A DNA stretch of 64,000 nt from Trichoplax adhaerens (Eukaryota; Placozoa; Uniplacotomia; Trichoplacea; Trichoplacidae), in the NCBI RefSeq assembly GCF_000150275.1, contig NW_002060968.1, positions 641,185-705,184 on the forward strand. Direction: 5' to 3'. Positions 24,375-37,800 of the stretch are shown here, piece after piece. Position numbers and translations under genes: made by a program. The notes beneath the pieces are model-generated. The model was not told the origin of the DNA, searched no databases, and saw only the letters and a program-made list of their open reading frames with translations. The stretch's first letter is position 1, and each line of letters begins with the position of its first letter.

Positions 24375-27300
24375 TTTCAAAGAAGAGCAAATATGGAGAA
24401 TATAACCTTATCACGACAGTAAGCGGCGATTTGTTCATAACACTCCATGAAGGGACGGAAAATGAACTGGTAAGAGAAACAATAATATTGATGATTTCAT
24501 TGAACCACTTTAAGGGTATTTTTAAATTCGGCGCCGATAATTTCTGATGCACTGTATTATACGGTCCCATTTTTAGTCATCGTTTTAGTTGATTAATGAC
24601 TAAATTTGCCTAGGATCAAATCAGTAAGCTGAGTTAATTATTTCTTTACCTTAATACTATATTCGACTAAATTTCATTAATTAATAAATCTCAATTACTG
24701 TAGATTTTTAAAACCTTAATTTTATATTCTTTAATGGCATGAATCTTTCAAACGAAATAGAATTTATATATAACCAGTGCATTTAATTTTAAATTAAAGT
24801 GCTGTTCAAACTTGATTTTATTTGCCACATTTATTCTTGTCGCTTTAAATATAATACTGCACTACTATTTGCAGCTAATCCAGAGATTATTTATTTCTCA
24901 AAGCTATTAACCGTACTACGATAATCATGCATTCCAGTTCCGGAATGATACTAGACCATGTTTATATTTTATTGAGAGCTATTTCTTTCGAATTTGCAAA
25001 TTAACATGCCCAATATTTTTTTTAATAACTATCGAATATAGCAATGCTTTGGCTACCAAACCGATTACTTAAAGGTTGGTTTCTAATAAAAGATTGCTGT
25101 CAGCTACGAATGATATTTAAATTAATATAAATACAGTAAATTATCATTTACAAATAGTGTGATGATTACTTTTCGATTCTAAATTGACTTATCACATTGT
25201 TCGTGAAAGCGATTTTAGATGGTTTAATAACAAAGTAACCTAGGTTGCTCTAATGTCTACATTCGTATCGTCAAAATAGGCTTTTCTGTACTATTTATTT
25301 TGCCTACTGACACTTAGTATCTTGTGGTTGGTTGGCTATTGGCGTCCTGATTGGAAACATAAACTCACTCATAAAGCTTGTCCTTTGGCAAAAGCAGATT
25401 CTGTGCTCATTCGTGTTAGTGTCTTCCAATAATGTTCAAATCTAAGCAATAATTCAACTGAAGAATCGCTTCTTTAACTTACTTTGCTTTCATTGACAAG
25501 TCCTGTTTGATAATCACTTCAAAAAATGTTCTTTGGGACATATACGCATACAGTGCAATTTTATAACTTGAAATATTATCTATAGTTATTACTGCAGAAT
25601 ATTATTTTGTGTTATTACATTGGAAATTGAATCTCAGATTAAATCTTGCCACAGTATTAATATCTGCAAGAACGGTAAAGTTTCTAATTCATGTACTGTA
25701 AAGTAGTAACTTTATATTTCGTGATATAAATAATTTCACTCGTAGCATGAACAGAATTAGTAGACTAATTTTAATAGTATGTTCTAATTTGAAATTAAAT
25801 CGCTTTTAAATGGCAGCAAATAAACCTATTGCTTTCTTTAGAAGTAGACCTCATAGTTTTATAAACATCGAAGCGCTTTATAACTGTCAACTATTTAATG
25901 TTTATTCTGATACTATTTTTCTCTTAAAGGACCCAAATAATCAGCACCATCCTGTTAAAATTGAAATTTTCAAAGATCATCCACGAAGGTAAAATTATAC
26001 TATTCTTGATCAACTGCCATATCATTTAAATTATGTACGAATCTGCTATGCGTCATTCAACACCAACGAAATTTAGTCTCTTTTCTCAGGGACTAGAAGC
26101 GTCATATTGGCATGATACAGAACTCAAAACAATTATAATTATTATTTTAATCAAATAAGATCCTGCTACATTTTCAAAGATAACTCTCCAACGTAGAATT
26201 ATACCATACTTGATAAGTTTTCATTTAAATCGTGTGAAGTCCTGCTATATGTCAATCATAATTGAAAAAAAACTAGCAACTCCTCGCACGGCTAAAAGCT
26301 TCATAGCTGGCATGATATAGAACTTAAAATAGCTTAGATTATCATGTCCTGCTATATCTTACTCATCACCAAGAAAAGTTGTAGCTTTTGTCGCGGACTA
26401 TAGACTTTACATCTGGCATGATACAGAACTCGAAATAGCATTTGTTTTCCAATAAAATTTTACTCTTAGAGTAAAGGACCGTCAAATAATCTATAAGAAT
26501 GAATATATACCATTTATTTCTATTCTAGAACTGCCGATGTGGAGGAAGAATCATCTCAAGGTAGTGCTTATGACTTCATCACAGACAGTTCGTTGGTAAG
26601 CTTACAAAATGTCAAATTTTCCTGTCTAGTTTTGATAAAATTATTACTACTATGTAGCAAATAGTAGCCAATTCTATGATTTTCTAATTTAAATATTAGC
26701 ATAGTACTTATACAAGTAAAATATTTTATTGAACCGTTTTCAACAAGTGCTGTAATCGTCTTAATTTTAACAGCCTACAAAATCCAAATTTTTCGAATTT
26801 CGTTTTGTTCGCTATTTCTGGGATGAAAGTAAGAACACATTTGTTCCACTCAGGTAATTAATAAAATTGATTATCATTTCTATATATTACTATGATATTT
26901 ATAGATCTAGAAATCTATTTATTAAATATGAAGTTCCTACTGTATCTCTTTAAAATTGCAGTTCTAAAGAGTTATTTCGAGCATATGCAGATAAATTTCT
27001 ATTTCCAAATACTTACGCTCATATCATTTCCGAATTAGAAATGTTTCATGAATGGATCATAGAACCTTTAGGCATACTATTAAATCGATTGACTTTAAAA
27101 CGTCCGCATTATGTATAGATGGCAAAATTAGCGGCCTTTTAGCTATAATAAATGGTCAATACGGCTTATTGACATTGTTTATCCTTCTATGTTAGGGGTC
27201 TCGATCAAAACTTAACATTTCAAGAGATTCGAAGTCAACTTTCACATGGACTCTACGAAGGTCAAGCAAAACGAAGGTATCCCTTAACTTTGTAGATGTA

Positions 27301-30300
27301 TAACTATGAAAACAAGCAAGATAATTTGCATCTTTAAATACTGCGATAAATATTAAATTTTCATTTTTATCCTGCGTACCCAGAATGCTTATTTTCAAGA
27401 AGAACTTGATTGATATTAAAGTTAAAAGTATGTTCCTCATATTAGCTGAAGAGGCGAGTGCATTTTGATTATATTACGAGTCAATCAATAAAATACTTTA
27501 AAGATCGAACGGCTAGAAATAAACTTTGAAATTCACAATTTTAATATTTTAGGCTTCGCATCCATTCTACATATTCCAGTTATTTAGCATTGCATTTTGG
27601 ATTGTAGACAAATACTACTATTTTGCAGGGGCAGTTTTCATCGTGTCTATCTTTTCAATTACCGTTTCAGCAATTCTAACTCGACAGGTAATGGATCATC
27701 TTTATTAACAACATTCAATCACAAAATAACCTATTTATTTTTACTACCTTGGTATTCATTTTTATCATACTCGTATGATATAGAATTGCGTGCGATTAAG
27801 AAAATTAGCAACATCTTCATCGCTGATAACAGTTTTGCGACTTGATTCCGGTTTGCACTTAGAATCAAAGTTAGGATCCATTTTTAAAGACCAAATGCGC
27901 TAAGTTAAATCAAATTATTCTTTCTTAGATGACCCACAAGAAATTTCGAGTACTAATTTGGTGCCAGGGGATCTAATTGTAATTCCACCTGAGGGAATGA
28001 CAATGGAATGCGATGCTATCCTAATTACTGGCAACTGCGTTGTGAAAGAAGGTTTCCTGACAGGTTAATCCTTTCTCCTTATTGAAGCAGCTCATTTTAA
28101 AGGAACCTCTTGCAGATTATGTACTAGAAAATCTTAATTTCTATGGCAATATAAAACTCTCTCGTCTTTGCAAAACACAGGTGAAAGCGTTTCTACTGTC
28201 AAGACCCACATTGATGACTCTAAAGCCAGATCTACTTACAATCCAATCATTCACACAGAATACACTTTATTAGCTGGAACACAAGTTATCCAAGCGAGAA
28301 GCACTGATTCGACACAAGTTTTAGCTGTTGTTATGCGTACTGGTAAAGAAAGAAATTAAATACCTTTTAAGCAACATAGCACTTATCGAAAAGTAACGTA
28401 AAACTTTTCTCTTTAAATGGCAGGATTTTATACGGTCAAGGGTGGATTAGTGCGCGATATCTTGTATCCAAAGTCAATGGATACAGAACTATATCGCGAT
28501 GCTTGTCGTTTCTTAGGCCTTACGGTCGTCATAGGTTAGTATTACCTTTAATAAACTGTTTCTAAATTACTTAGATCTCAACTATTCTTTCCATTTTCAT
28601 TACTGCTACTCAATTTATTTCTATTACCACAATATAGCTTTGTTAGGAATCATCTACTCTGCTGCAGTCCTCTGCGCTAATCGGGTAAGTTTATAAAACA
28701 TTCCTTACTGTTATAAGCGTAATAAGTTCCAGCTAATCATAAAGTATCCTTCTAGGCCACTACAAAGAATATCGTTTTGAGAACTATCGATATTATTACT
28801 ATTGCAATTCCACCACAACTACCAATAGCACTCTCCATTGGTGTCTCATTCGCATTAAATAGATTGAGAAAAGCGGGTATATTTTGTATCAATCCATCTA
28901 GGTAAACTATGACTAAAATTTAGGAGTTGTATGGTTACTAGATAGTAGACCAATAGCGTTTTTTTTAGCTGAGTTTTATTCGCTAATAATGGAATTTTAT
29001 TTTTCACACGCATTATTTCTTGTTCTTATATTGCTTAGGATAAATATCAGTGGAAAGATAAATCGCATCTGTTTTGATAAGGTAAAGTATCCATATCGAC
29101 CAAGGCTACCGCTTAGATTTAGTCAACCTGTTATGACATGACGACGAGAATAACTATAACCTATTTACATTTGATTTCTTCTATCACAGACGGGAACTTT
29201 AACTGAAAATGATATGGAATTTTCTGGAATAATATCAGTGATAAATAGGAGGTAGTATATTGAGAGAGATAGTGATTGTTAGGATTTGAGACGATGAGAA
29301 GGAATCATCTCTGCAAATGAGCATCATTTCAATATCAGTTCATTAAATTAATCCAATGGCGTTATCTACAGGTCCTTAATCCATGATTTAATAATATCTT
29401 AATATCGTAACTATTAGATTCATCGAATTTAATCCAGAAATGCACTTTAATCCATGGAATCCAGTCGGAATTGTCATGGCTACTTGCCATTCTATCGTTT
29501 TAATGAAAGATGGTGAATTATGTGGTGCTCCAATGGAAATAGGAATGTATCGCAACACGGAATGGGTAACACTTTATTGACCAGAAAGAATGATTAAAAC
29601 TGATAGATTAATTTAAATTGTCTTTTTTTTAAAGACACTCCATGAAATAGAAAGCGGCAACAAAAAATATAATGTACCTATAGAATCAGTTTTGAGACTA
29701 TCAACCTATACAAAAGCGCAATGTGTAAGCCCCATCTTTGGACTACTTCTATGCCAATATAAATGGCGTTTGCTTTTTAAATTTCCTCATTAATTATTTT
29801 ACGGTAGCGAATTGAAAGACATTGCTTATAACTTTAGGGACCAACAGAAATTGGAATATTGAAGCGATTCCATTTTTCCCCAGAACTAAGGCGAATGTCT
29901 GTTGTAATTATGACACCCGAGGAAAGAAAATTATATTTAACTATGAAAGGCGCTCCAGAAACTGTTATCCGATTTTGCAACGAGGAAACCGGTAAAATAG
30001 TTGAATAATCGCTATCATCATGATAACTAACATTATGCTTTCTGTTTTCTTTGCAACTCTATTTGATATCTTTCTACAATTTTTTACAACAAGAAATCCA
30101 GTAAAATAATTAAATTAAAGTTATCATATTAAAATTTATCGTTATGCTTCCTATATAATTTGTAACTCTGTTAGATTTCTTACTACAATTTTAATGCTAT
30201 AAAATGAATTTAAATCGTTTTTTTGACAGTACCATATGATTTTACCCGAATCTTACGAGAGTATACAACTCATGGCTATCGCGTTATTGCCCTAGCTCAT

Positions 30301-33121
30301 AAGCAGCTAGAATCTGAGATATTACCAGAAAACATTTCACAGTTGTCCAAGTAAGTTAGGCGATGCTATTAGAAATGTCATTAGGAACGTATTTAACATC
30401 TGTTTTTATGACAGTCATGACCTGGAAAAGAACATGACTTTCGTTGGATTACTTCTTTTCCAAAACAAGTTAAAGGCAGAAAGTTCAGAAGTTATCGAGC
30501 AACTTATTCATGCTAATATCCCTGTTAATATGATAACTGGTAAAATTTACTATGTAAATAGAGAAGTAGCGCTGGATTTAATATCGACATCATTGTACTT
30601 GACAAATCTAGGCGACCATTTGGAAACTGCCATAGATACAGCTAGGAAATGCAATATTATACAACAAGGTAGCAGTATTACGTGTATTGACATCGATGAA
30701 GATGATAACGATTATGAAAAGGAATTGGAAAAATTACTGCAGCAATTAAAACTTTTGGAAGATGATCGGGTCTGATTTGCACCAATATTTGCAATCGTCT
30801 ACTTGTAACCTACATTACTTCTATTCCAGTAATTACAAGAACAGCATTGCAATTTAATTTTTTTAGGATGTGAAACAAGATCTCAACTTTCGTACGAATA
30901 ATATTGCCTGCACTGGCAGGACATTAAATGTTTTACTTCAGTACAGACCTGATTTGTTTTTCAAGGTCGGCTAGCACAAAAATTTATAAATAATTTAAAG
31001 TTTTATTCCGACTAATGATAAATGTTTTGATTAGTTTATATCTCAAGGTGTCGTATTTGCTCGTATGTCCCCTGTGGATAAAGCACAACTAGTAGAAGGT
31101 TTAGTTGAATTAGGGTTAGTCCAGCAAATATAGAATGCTATTTAACTGGCAAGACTATAAAATAGAAGCTTAGAGATAATTTTGATGATCAAATCATTTT
31201 CAGAAATTATGTTGCAATGTGTGGCGATGGTGCTAATGATTGCGGAGTTAGTAAACTACTTTATTCTCTAAATTTTTAAATTTGTCCATGATTTAATAGT
31301 GATATTTATAAGCTAACTTTGCTTATACACATATTATAGGCATTAAGCGCTGCACATATTGGTATATCATTAAGTGATACTGAAGCATCTGCAGTTTCAC
31401 AATTTACCTCTAAGGTTAGCTCATAATTTGATTTTCTGACAATTTTAAAGTTAATTGGGTCTCACGCTAGAGTTTTCGCAATTATTCTTACTGTAGATAT
31501 CTGTAGCGGTAATTTTAACTTTAATTTGATTAGCAAATACCACTAAAATGCATTATCACATAAGCCAATGCTAGCAAGTTCAGAAAATGTCTAAAAGTTC
31601 TATTTATTACTAAGGCCACTAATGCTACTGTTTAAATTTCAGATTTCCAACATCTCATGCGTCTTAGATGTTATCAGGTAACATTGGCTTGTTCTTAATT
31701 AGGTCGAACTTGTAAAATCATTAGCGTCATGCTATAGTGTTATGCTGCTAGAATTAGAAAAGTTTAATCATGAACTATGATCCTGGACTCACAGGGAAGG
31801 GCGGGCAGCCTTGGCAACATCTGTCTGTATTTTAATGTATGTACTAATCACCGCAATAGCAGAATTAATGGCTGTGTTACTTTTATACTGGGTAAGACCT
31901 TGTAATCATTTTCTAATACACATATTGACTAGCTATTTCAATATTAAGTCCTTCATTGTCATTTAAATTCATTCCATTGATAAACGTAGACCAGCAGCAA
32001 TTTCTCAGACTTGCAATTCCTATACTTGGATTTATTTCTTTCTTTTATGTTGATTATCACAAGTAAGTATATTTATCTTCCTAATATAAAATCTTTTAAA
32101 ATATTTTTCGTTAGCATTAACAGTTGGTGAATTCTATTTGATATTATTACCCTTTAAACTATTGCTAGTGAGCCGAGCTACGCCGCATCGGAAACTTTCT
32201 GTGCAAAGACCAAGCATTACTTTGTTCAATTTTAATATCATATTAACCTTAGCAGTCTTGTCTGTTATCACCATCGTAGGTCAAGCTATTGCTTACATAT
32301 TCTTAAAATCAGTACCATGGTACGACGTAGTCGACAACTCTTCATTAAAATGGTTTCCAAGTAAAACTATATGCTCATGTTTTTATTTTGTTAACAAGCT
32401 TCTTTATCTCATTGGATTAAATAGGTACAAATATTCTGTCCCATTATCCAACGGATCCATTAGGGAATTTACTTTGGAAGGCACTACACTGTTCTACTAT
32501 GTTTCATATCAGTTTATATGGATAGCAGTGATTCTAACACCAGGTCCACCTTTTCAAAATAAGATGTATAAAAATTGTGAGTTGCTAATAGTTGGTTCAT
32601 TCTAACTTTGATTGCATTGCTCGAAAGCTTAACAGCTGCCGTCATTGTGCGGTGGTAATTGAATGTAATGCACGATTTCTATCGTCTAGGGTCATTCATA
32701 TTAGCTCTTATAATTACTCTTGCCGTCTCTACTGTTTTACTGTTTCATCCTGGTATTGCAGCAAATTCGTTAAAGGTAAGCTGCTGTGCCTTAGGCAATG
32801 CCTTTAACATATGGACAGGAATCCAAAAGTATCATATCAAAATCAAAGTTTATCTGAAAGTTACTTTATGAGCTATAGATGAGTAATACTTACTAATTTA
32901 TTCTTTCCAGCTAAAAGCAATTCCCGATGTCATATATAAAATTCTAATCCTTATTATGGGATTCGTGTACTTCACGCTTTCGTATGCATTCAAGGTTTGA
33001 TATGGCAATTGCGGATATTCTGCAAGATACAATCTTTACTGATATCTTAATGCTGCTTTTTCCTCAGGAATTTGTGAATACGGTGGTTAAGACGATGTTC
33101 AAGTTAGATCCGTCTTCTTAA
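24375..33121 (+). CDS. P5B-type P-ATPase, ATP13A-like, upstream tandem copy (start not found)
   Basis: Membrane ATPase of the ATP13A2-5 type; known members export polyamines from late endosomes and lysosomes. Exons: 24375-24469, 25042-25074, 25280-25414, 25930-25988, 26529-26595, 26774-26853, 27196-27276, 27384-27453, 27553-27687, 27784-27850, 27929-28063, 28181-28342, 28424-28534, 28638-28684, 28756-28901, 29039-29081, 29190-29251, 29418-29565, 29635-29724, 29838-29991, 30230-30350, 30415-30539, 30612-30769, 30867-30965, 31035-31114, 31204-31246, 31340-31414, 31643-31677, 31795-31891, 31990-32062, 32169-32319, 32425-32576, 32690-32775, 32911-32994, 33068-33121. All phases agree; about 1,117 residues are encoded, a normal family length. 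Landmarks in order: [17 protein letters not shown] (first membrane segment), [19 protein letters not shown] (split by an intron), PPQLP in M4, FDK|TGTLTE with the phosphorylated Asp, [26 protein letters not shown] and TGDH are unusual: the neighbour has PPALP and TGDN. The intron after 27453 has a GC donor. The first coding exon (ending in phase 1) is not identified; ATG at 24161 is a weak candidate. Confidence 0.9.
26962..27118 (+). other. Possible alternative terminal exon inside the first P5B gene
   Basis: Within the intron 26854-27195 lies a 52-codon open segment. It is preceded by TTTAAAATTGCAG, fits the phase of the upstream donor, and ends in TAG (27116-27118). An AATAAA lies about 30 bases later, near 27149. 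Splicing to it would give a protein truncated before the ATPase core. The second P5B gene has no counterpart at this position. It may equally be chance or a remnant. Confidence 0.3.
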
Positions 33122-33202
33122 ACTTTTGCTTGATTATTTATGTTTTGCTTATTTTCTTACAGAACTTAACATCAAATACAGCACAGGAATTTACGTACTA
33201 TC

Positions 33203-33208
33203 AATAAA
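33203..33208 (+). terminator. Candidate polyadenylation signal of the first P5B gene
   Basis: An AATAAA hexamer about 80 bases after the stop codon at 33119-33121, in the expected orientation and distance. Confidence 0.45.
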
Positions 33209-34800
33209 TATTTTCCTTCTAAATGATATTAATTTGAAAATTATCAAGAATATACCGTCTAATAATTAAATATATTATTCTATTGCGTTAATCTAAGATC
33301 ATAGCAAAGATGTAAATAATATTACTATAGCATATAGTGATGCTGCTTTTCGAAGCTACAGATCGAATTATGCAATTACAGAGATCGCTTCGTAGCACTG
33401 GCTACAGACGCAGTTTAGACGCATTCGTTCCGCTTACTTTATGTCGTTTCTGAAATTACATTTGATATTCATGTTTATTGATACCATAGTTCTTCAAAAG
33501 CTACAAAATAGAAGCTAATTCCATTAGCAAATGATGTATGGACACTCTATCCAACTTTTATAATACTATAGTTTCACGTAATAAGGTTTCTTGTAGGAAT
33601 TTATCTGTAATAAAATTTTGTCTCGAAGGTATAGCAATAAAATATATAACATTATCTAATTCATTTTCAAAACACGAGCGGACTTTATAAATTTTAGTTC
33701 AATATTTCTTATTTTAATTTATATCCAATAAATAAAATTTTATGAAATGACTCGAGAATACCGGTAGGTAAATTTACAAAACTACAAAGACTGATGTAAT
33801 GTAACTATAAAGTACATTTTATGTTAGTTTTTACTAGAGTTAAATAGAATTTGAAAGTAATGATTCAGTGCGCAATATTGCAATAGCATGCTAGATGAAA
33901 GTGCTTCTCACTAGTATTTAAATATTGCATATTACACCACCACACCCCAGTCTAGGCCACAAAACAATATTTGAGCTATAAAATTTTGGAATGATTCTGT
34001 ATCTATATATAATTTAAATATTCTAGCAGAAGGAATAAACTCCTCCCATTTTTGACATCAAATGTTAATAATCACAACATCAATTTAGATATACAATCAG
34101 AAAGGCTATAGTAAGGCTTGTGAATTATGGTACACTAGCGACGTTATACTGCTATCATAGTCCATAACCAATTATTAGGCAGTATATACTTGAATTATAT
34201 TAGGACTTTTCCGTTATTTAAAGCTTTTAAGCCTACTCTATATAGAGCAATAATGAACGCCTCATTGATGTTATTGTTTAGGTAGCAATATAGTGGCTAG
34301 GTGTCTGCTATAGAAGACATTCTAGCTTTTACTATTCTTAGGGAACTTGATGAGGAATCTATGAGAAAGATATTAAAGACTTACTGAAAGCCTATTAGTA
34401 GATATTTTAATCATTGGAAATAGCATCACTTCTATAAGATTTGAGTCAAAAACTGAGAGGTCAAAGTAATGCTTTATAGACATTGGAGTAAGAGGAGTTC
34501 AGATCACATTTGAATATAACATCGTTTGTCATCATCTTTGAAATCTACAAATGTAAATAGATCATCAACGGGACGCTATAGCTTTTTATGTTACTAAAAC
34601 TATGTCACCACAATTTTCAACGCTGATATCCTATTGGATCAAGGAACATCACATGCTAGCAGGGTTACCAAAATCTTAACGTTCTATTTCATCCATTCAT
34701 CAATTCAGTTTAGCTGATATAGTCAACAATATCATTTGACTTACCTGTAAATTGATCCTGCAGAATTGATCTAGTGTAGTGCATGTGGAACAGAAAGTGA
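33209..34800. other. Spacer between the tandem P5B genes
   Basis: About 1.6 kb with no coding signal. It must contain the promoter of the downstream P5B gene. I see no repeat or clear core promoter element. Confidence 0.5.
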
Positions 34801-34802
34801 AG

Positions 34803-37800
34803 ATGCAAGGTTAGTAGCAACATTAAATTGCTAAGTATTGTTATCTTCGAATTATTTTTATTTCTTAGACTTTGAACTAGAATATCATAATAGATTCAAA
34901 GGAGATAAAAATTAGCTTTCTCAGTAATAACGACTTTTCTTCTATTGCATAAAACAACGAGTAGTTGAGTAGAAAACGTACAACGACATTTAAATGATCG
35001 TTGGATCTTGCCTTTTTAACTCACAGCCCCAAATCGATCTCGTCAGAAAGAAATTTTAACGGTTGAACGAGAAACTGAATGTACTTTGAAACTGAATGAA
35101 GGAACTGACGATGAAATGGTAAGTAAACGATGGTATGGTGTATGGAAACATGCTAATGACTGACTTTGAACAAGAGCTTATCCAAGATAATTCATGATAT
35201 TAGTTAGAATAAATATTTATTGGAAGCAATCTATCGTTGTAATGTTGCCATAAAAGAGCTGAATAGATCGTAAATAGTCGCTTAGTAATATCTGAATCTA
35301 AAAGATTAATACTGTATGTGCAAGATTGAAGATTAACTGAATCTTACAATTGTATTTAGTGCGTTTCAAAGTTAAAGAATTACATTAAATATTGTAGTAT
35401 TGGAAAGTAATATTATATTAATTAAGGTGACTGAATAACCGAGATTATAAAAGTAATTTTATTTTAGATTAATCAGAAATTAAAGTTTTTAACATAATAA
35501 ATGTAGCAGGAATATTTAACCATTAAACAAGGATAAAAATTTGTAACTGATTGCGATAAATCCTCTGTGAGGTTGATAGATCAAGAATCTTCAAAACTTT
35601 AGAAAATTAAGATTTATTGAACAAAACCTCCTTTACGAAGATACAACGTAATCGATTAGCTGAGGACCTCTAACGAGAAAGAACTATCTTACTATACTAA
35701 ACTATTCGCTTATATACCTTTCCGCGTTTACAGTCTTAGCACCTTACTTACTACACACTTCAGTATTAGCATCTCAAATACAGGATAGTTTACACCTTTC
35801 ACGTGAAGCTCTAGTGTGAGCACTGTAGCGCTCCTCTTGAAAAGGATTACAGTTACTAAGCTAGCTATATTTAATACTTAAGCTTCTATCGAGAATATCT
35901 ATCACATGTTGAACACAACACCTACGGTAGACATTACTAAATTATCATCAACTTAGAATACAATATTACACAGTCTTACAGCCTCCTAAAATCTGAAATG
36001 ATAGAGATTCGAAAACTTAAAATGTTCGCTTTATTACATAAATTACTTCTTAGACCAAGAATTAGACTAACTCTTAAAAATGAGATCTAAATAGCTAAAT
36101 ATTCAGGCAATATTTCTTTCCTATAATGGACAGCATCTGCTAAATTGTTATTACTTGTTGCATAAGAAGATAGGCATCAGTTAGTGTATAAAATGGCTAT
36201 GCTAGTTTCGGGTTACTTATCCAAATTCTTTTTCTGATCATTATGCTACTAGTGTTTTGGTAGAGAGAATCTTTTGTAACAAGCATTTTTCGCATAAACG
36301 CATATAAGCCTTTTTACTAAATTTATTAATGAATCATTTACGATATAATTCACTTTCAAGGTATGCTATGGATACCAGAAAGACTATAAGAAGGTATAGA
36401 ATTTGGATGATAATCTTACATTGTCAATAATTAATAACTATAATGGATAATAATGAATCATTATGCTGCGGTTTGCCCAAATCAGTTTGCTACAACGCTT
36501 AGGCGGCCCAGTAAACTACAACTTATCCTCTTATTTTTCATTTAGATCTACTTTTATTACATTTTGTGTCTACTAACATGTGGATTTATGATACTTGTTG
36601 GCTACTGGAAAGCAGAATGGAAACATATTTGGACGCATAAACGTTGTCCTATTTCTTTGGCAGACTCTATAATTATAAAGGTTTGGCCCTATTTACCTAT
36701 CTTACTGCTTAGTTATTCCATTACATATTCCCAAATCACATAGCATGATTATATAAAAGCGTAATATTTATAGCTAGCAAGTAAGTACTTGGAAAATTCC
36801 TTTTACTCATTGCTACGTTATTTATCTACCTTCGTATTCATTTAAACTGTAATTCTTATCTGTAATTCGTATCTCTTAGAATTGATTTATATTAATCAAA
36901 ATCATTATAGTAAAGTTACTGCACTACTTTTCACAATATTTGAAACATCAATTATTCCACTACAATTTAAGTTTCATCGGCGTATCGCATCTTCTTCAAA
37001 TTAATGACTACCCGTACATCAAGAAAGAGACTGCATTCTATTAAATTTCAACTGGCAACATCTATTTATTTTAAATTAAACGAATTCAATTCGTTATGAA
37101 AATATAATTCGTAAGCGACAGCAGTTATTAGAAATATCATAATAAATTAATATATGTTACTTAATGTTCAGCTAATGCCTAGATAAAACTTACAGTAAGT
37201 GGCATGATGCTAAAATAACGACAGATAAATCCTATAAAATGAAAATTATTACAGGTGATGCAAATTATTATTTATTTAAAAAGATTAAAACTCTGTTGGA
37301 GATTAGGAGACAAAGTTTATCTAACAAAGCAACAATTGATTATTAATTTTATTAATAATTTTAAGTTCAATGTAGATATATTAACGCCCATTTCCATTTA
37401 TGTCGCAACAGGACAGATACAATGTTAGAGAGCTGGCTGAAATGGAAAATATACTGGATTTCGAGTGTTGGTAAGACGTTGATTGATATTTAGCCATCTA
37501 TTGACTACAGTAGTGCATCTCCATGATATCAATTACTAATGCTAAATTCATTTCAAAAAAAGACAATTAGTAGTAAATCACAATACCATTTCCGTTTAAC
37601 AGTCGACAACTTACTTCAACTTTAAGATGCCAAATTTTGTATCATATTTTAATGGCAAGTTCCAGCATGAAAAACATAAACAACAAACAGTCTCTTAATG
37701 TCATTGATTAATAATATCCTTAAAATAGTTTTTCAGTGCTTATTTCTGAACTTTGTTTATCAACTATAACAGCGATCAAGAAACCGAATCAGAAAACGTG

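Noticed and set aside
25810-25992. ATG frame of 60 codons as a separate gene or first exon
   Set aside because: Only its last 59 bases (25930-25988) match, in length and phase, an exon of the tandem paralog. The rest is intron that happens to be open.
30434-30775. 113-codon frame as one exon
   Set aside because: It reads through a 72-base intron placed exactly where the paralog has an intron with stops.
32138-32605. 155-codon frame as a continuous exon
   Set aside because: Comparison with the second P5B gene shows that it spans two exons and a 105-base intron; its first codons are intron as well.
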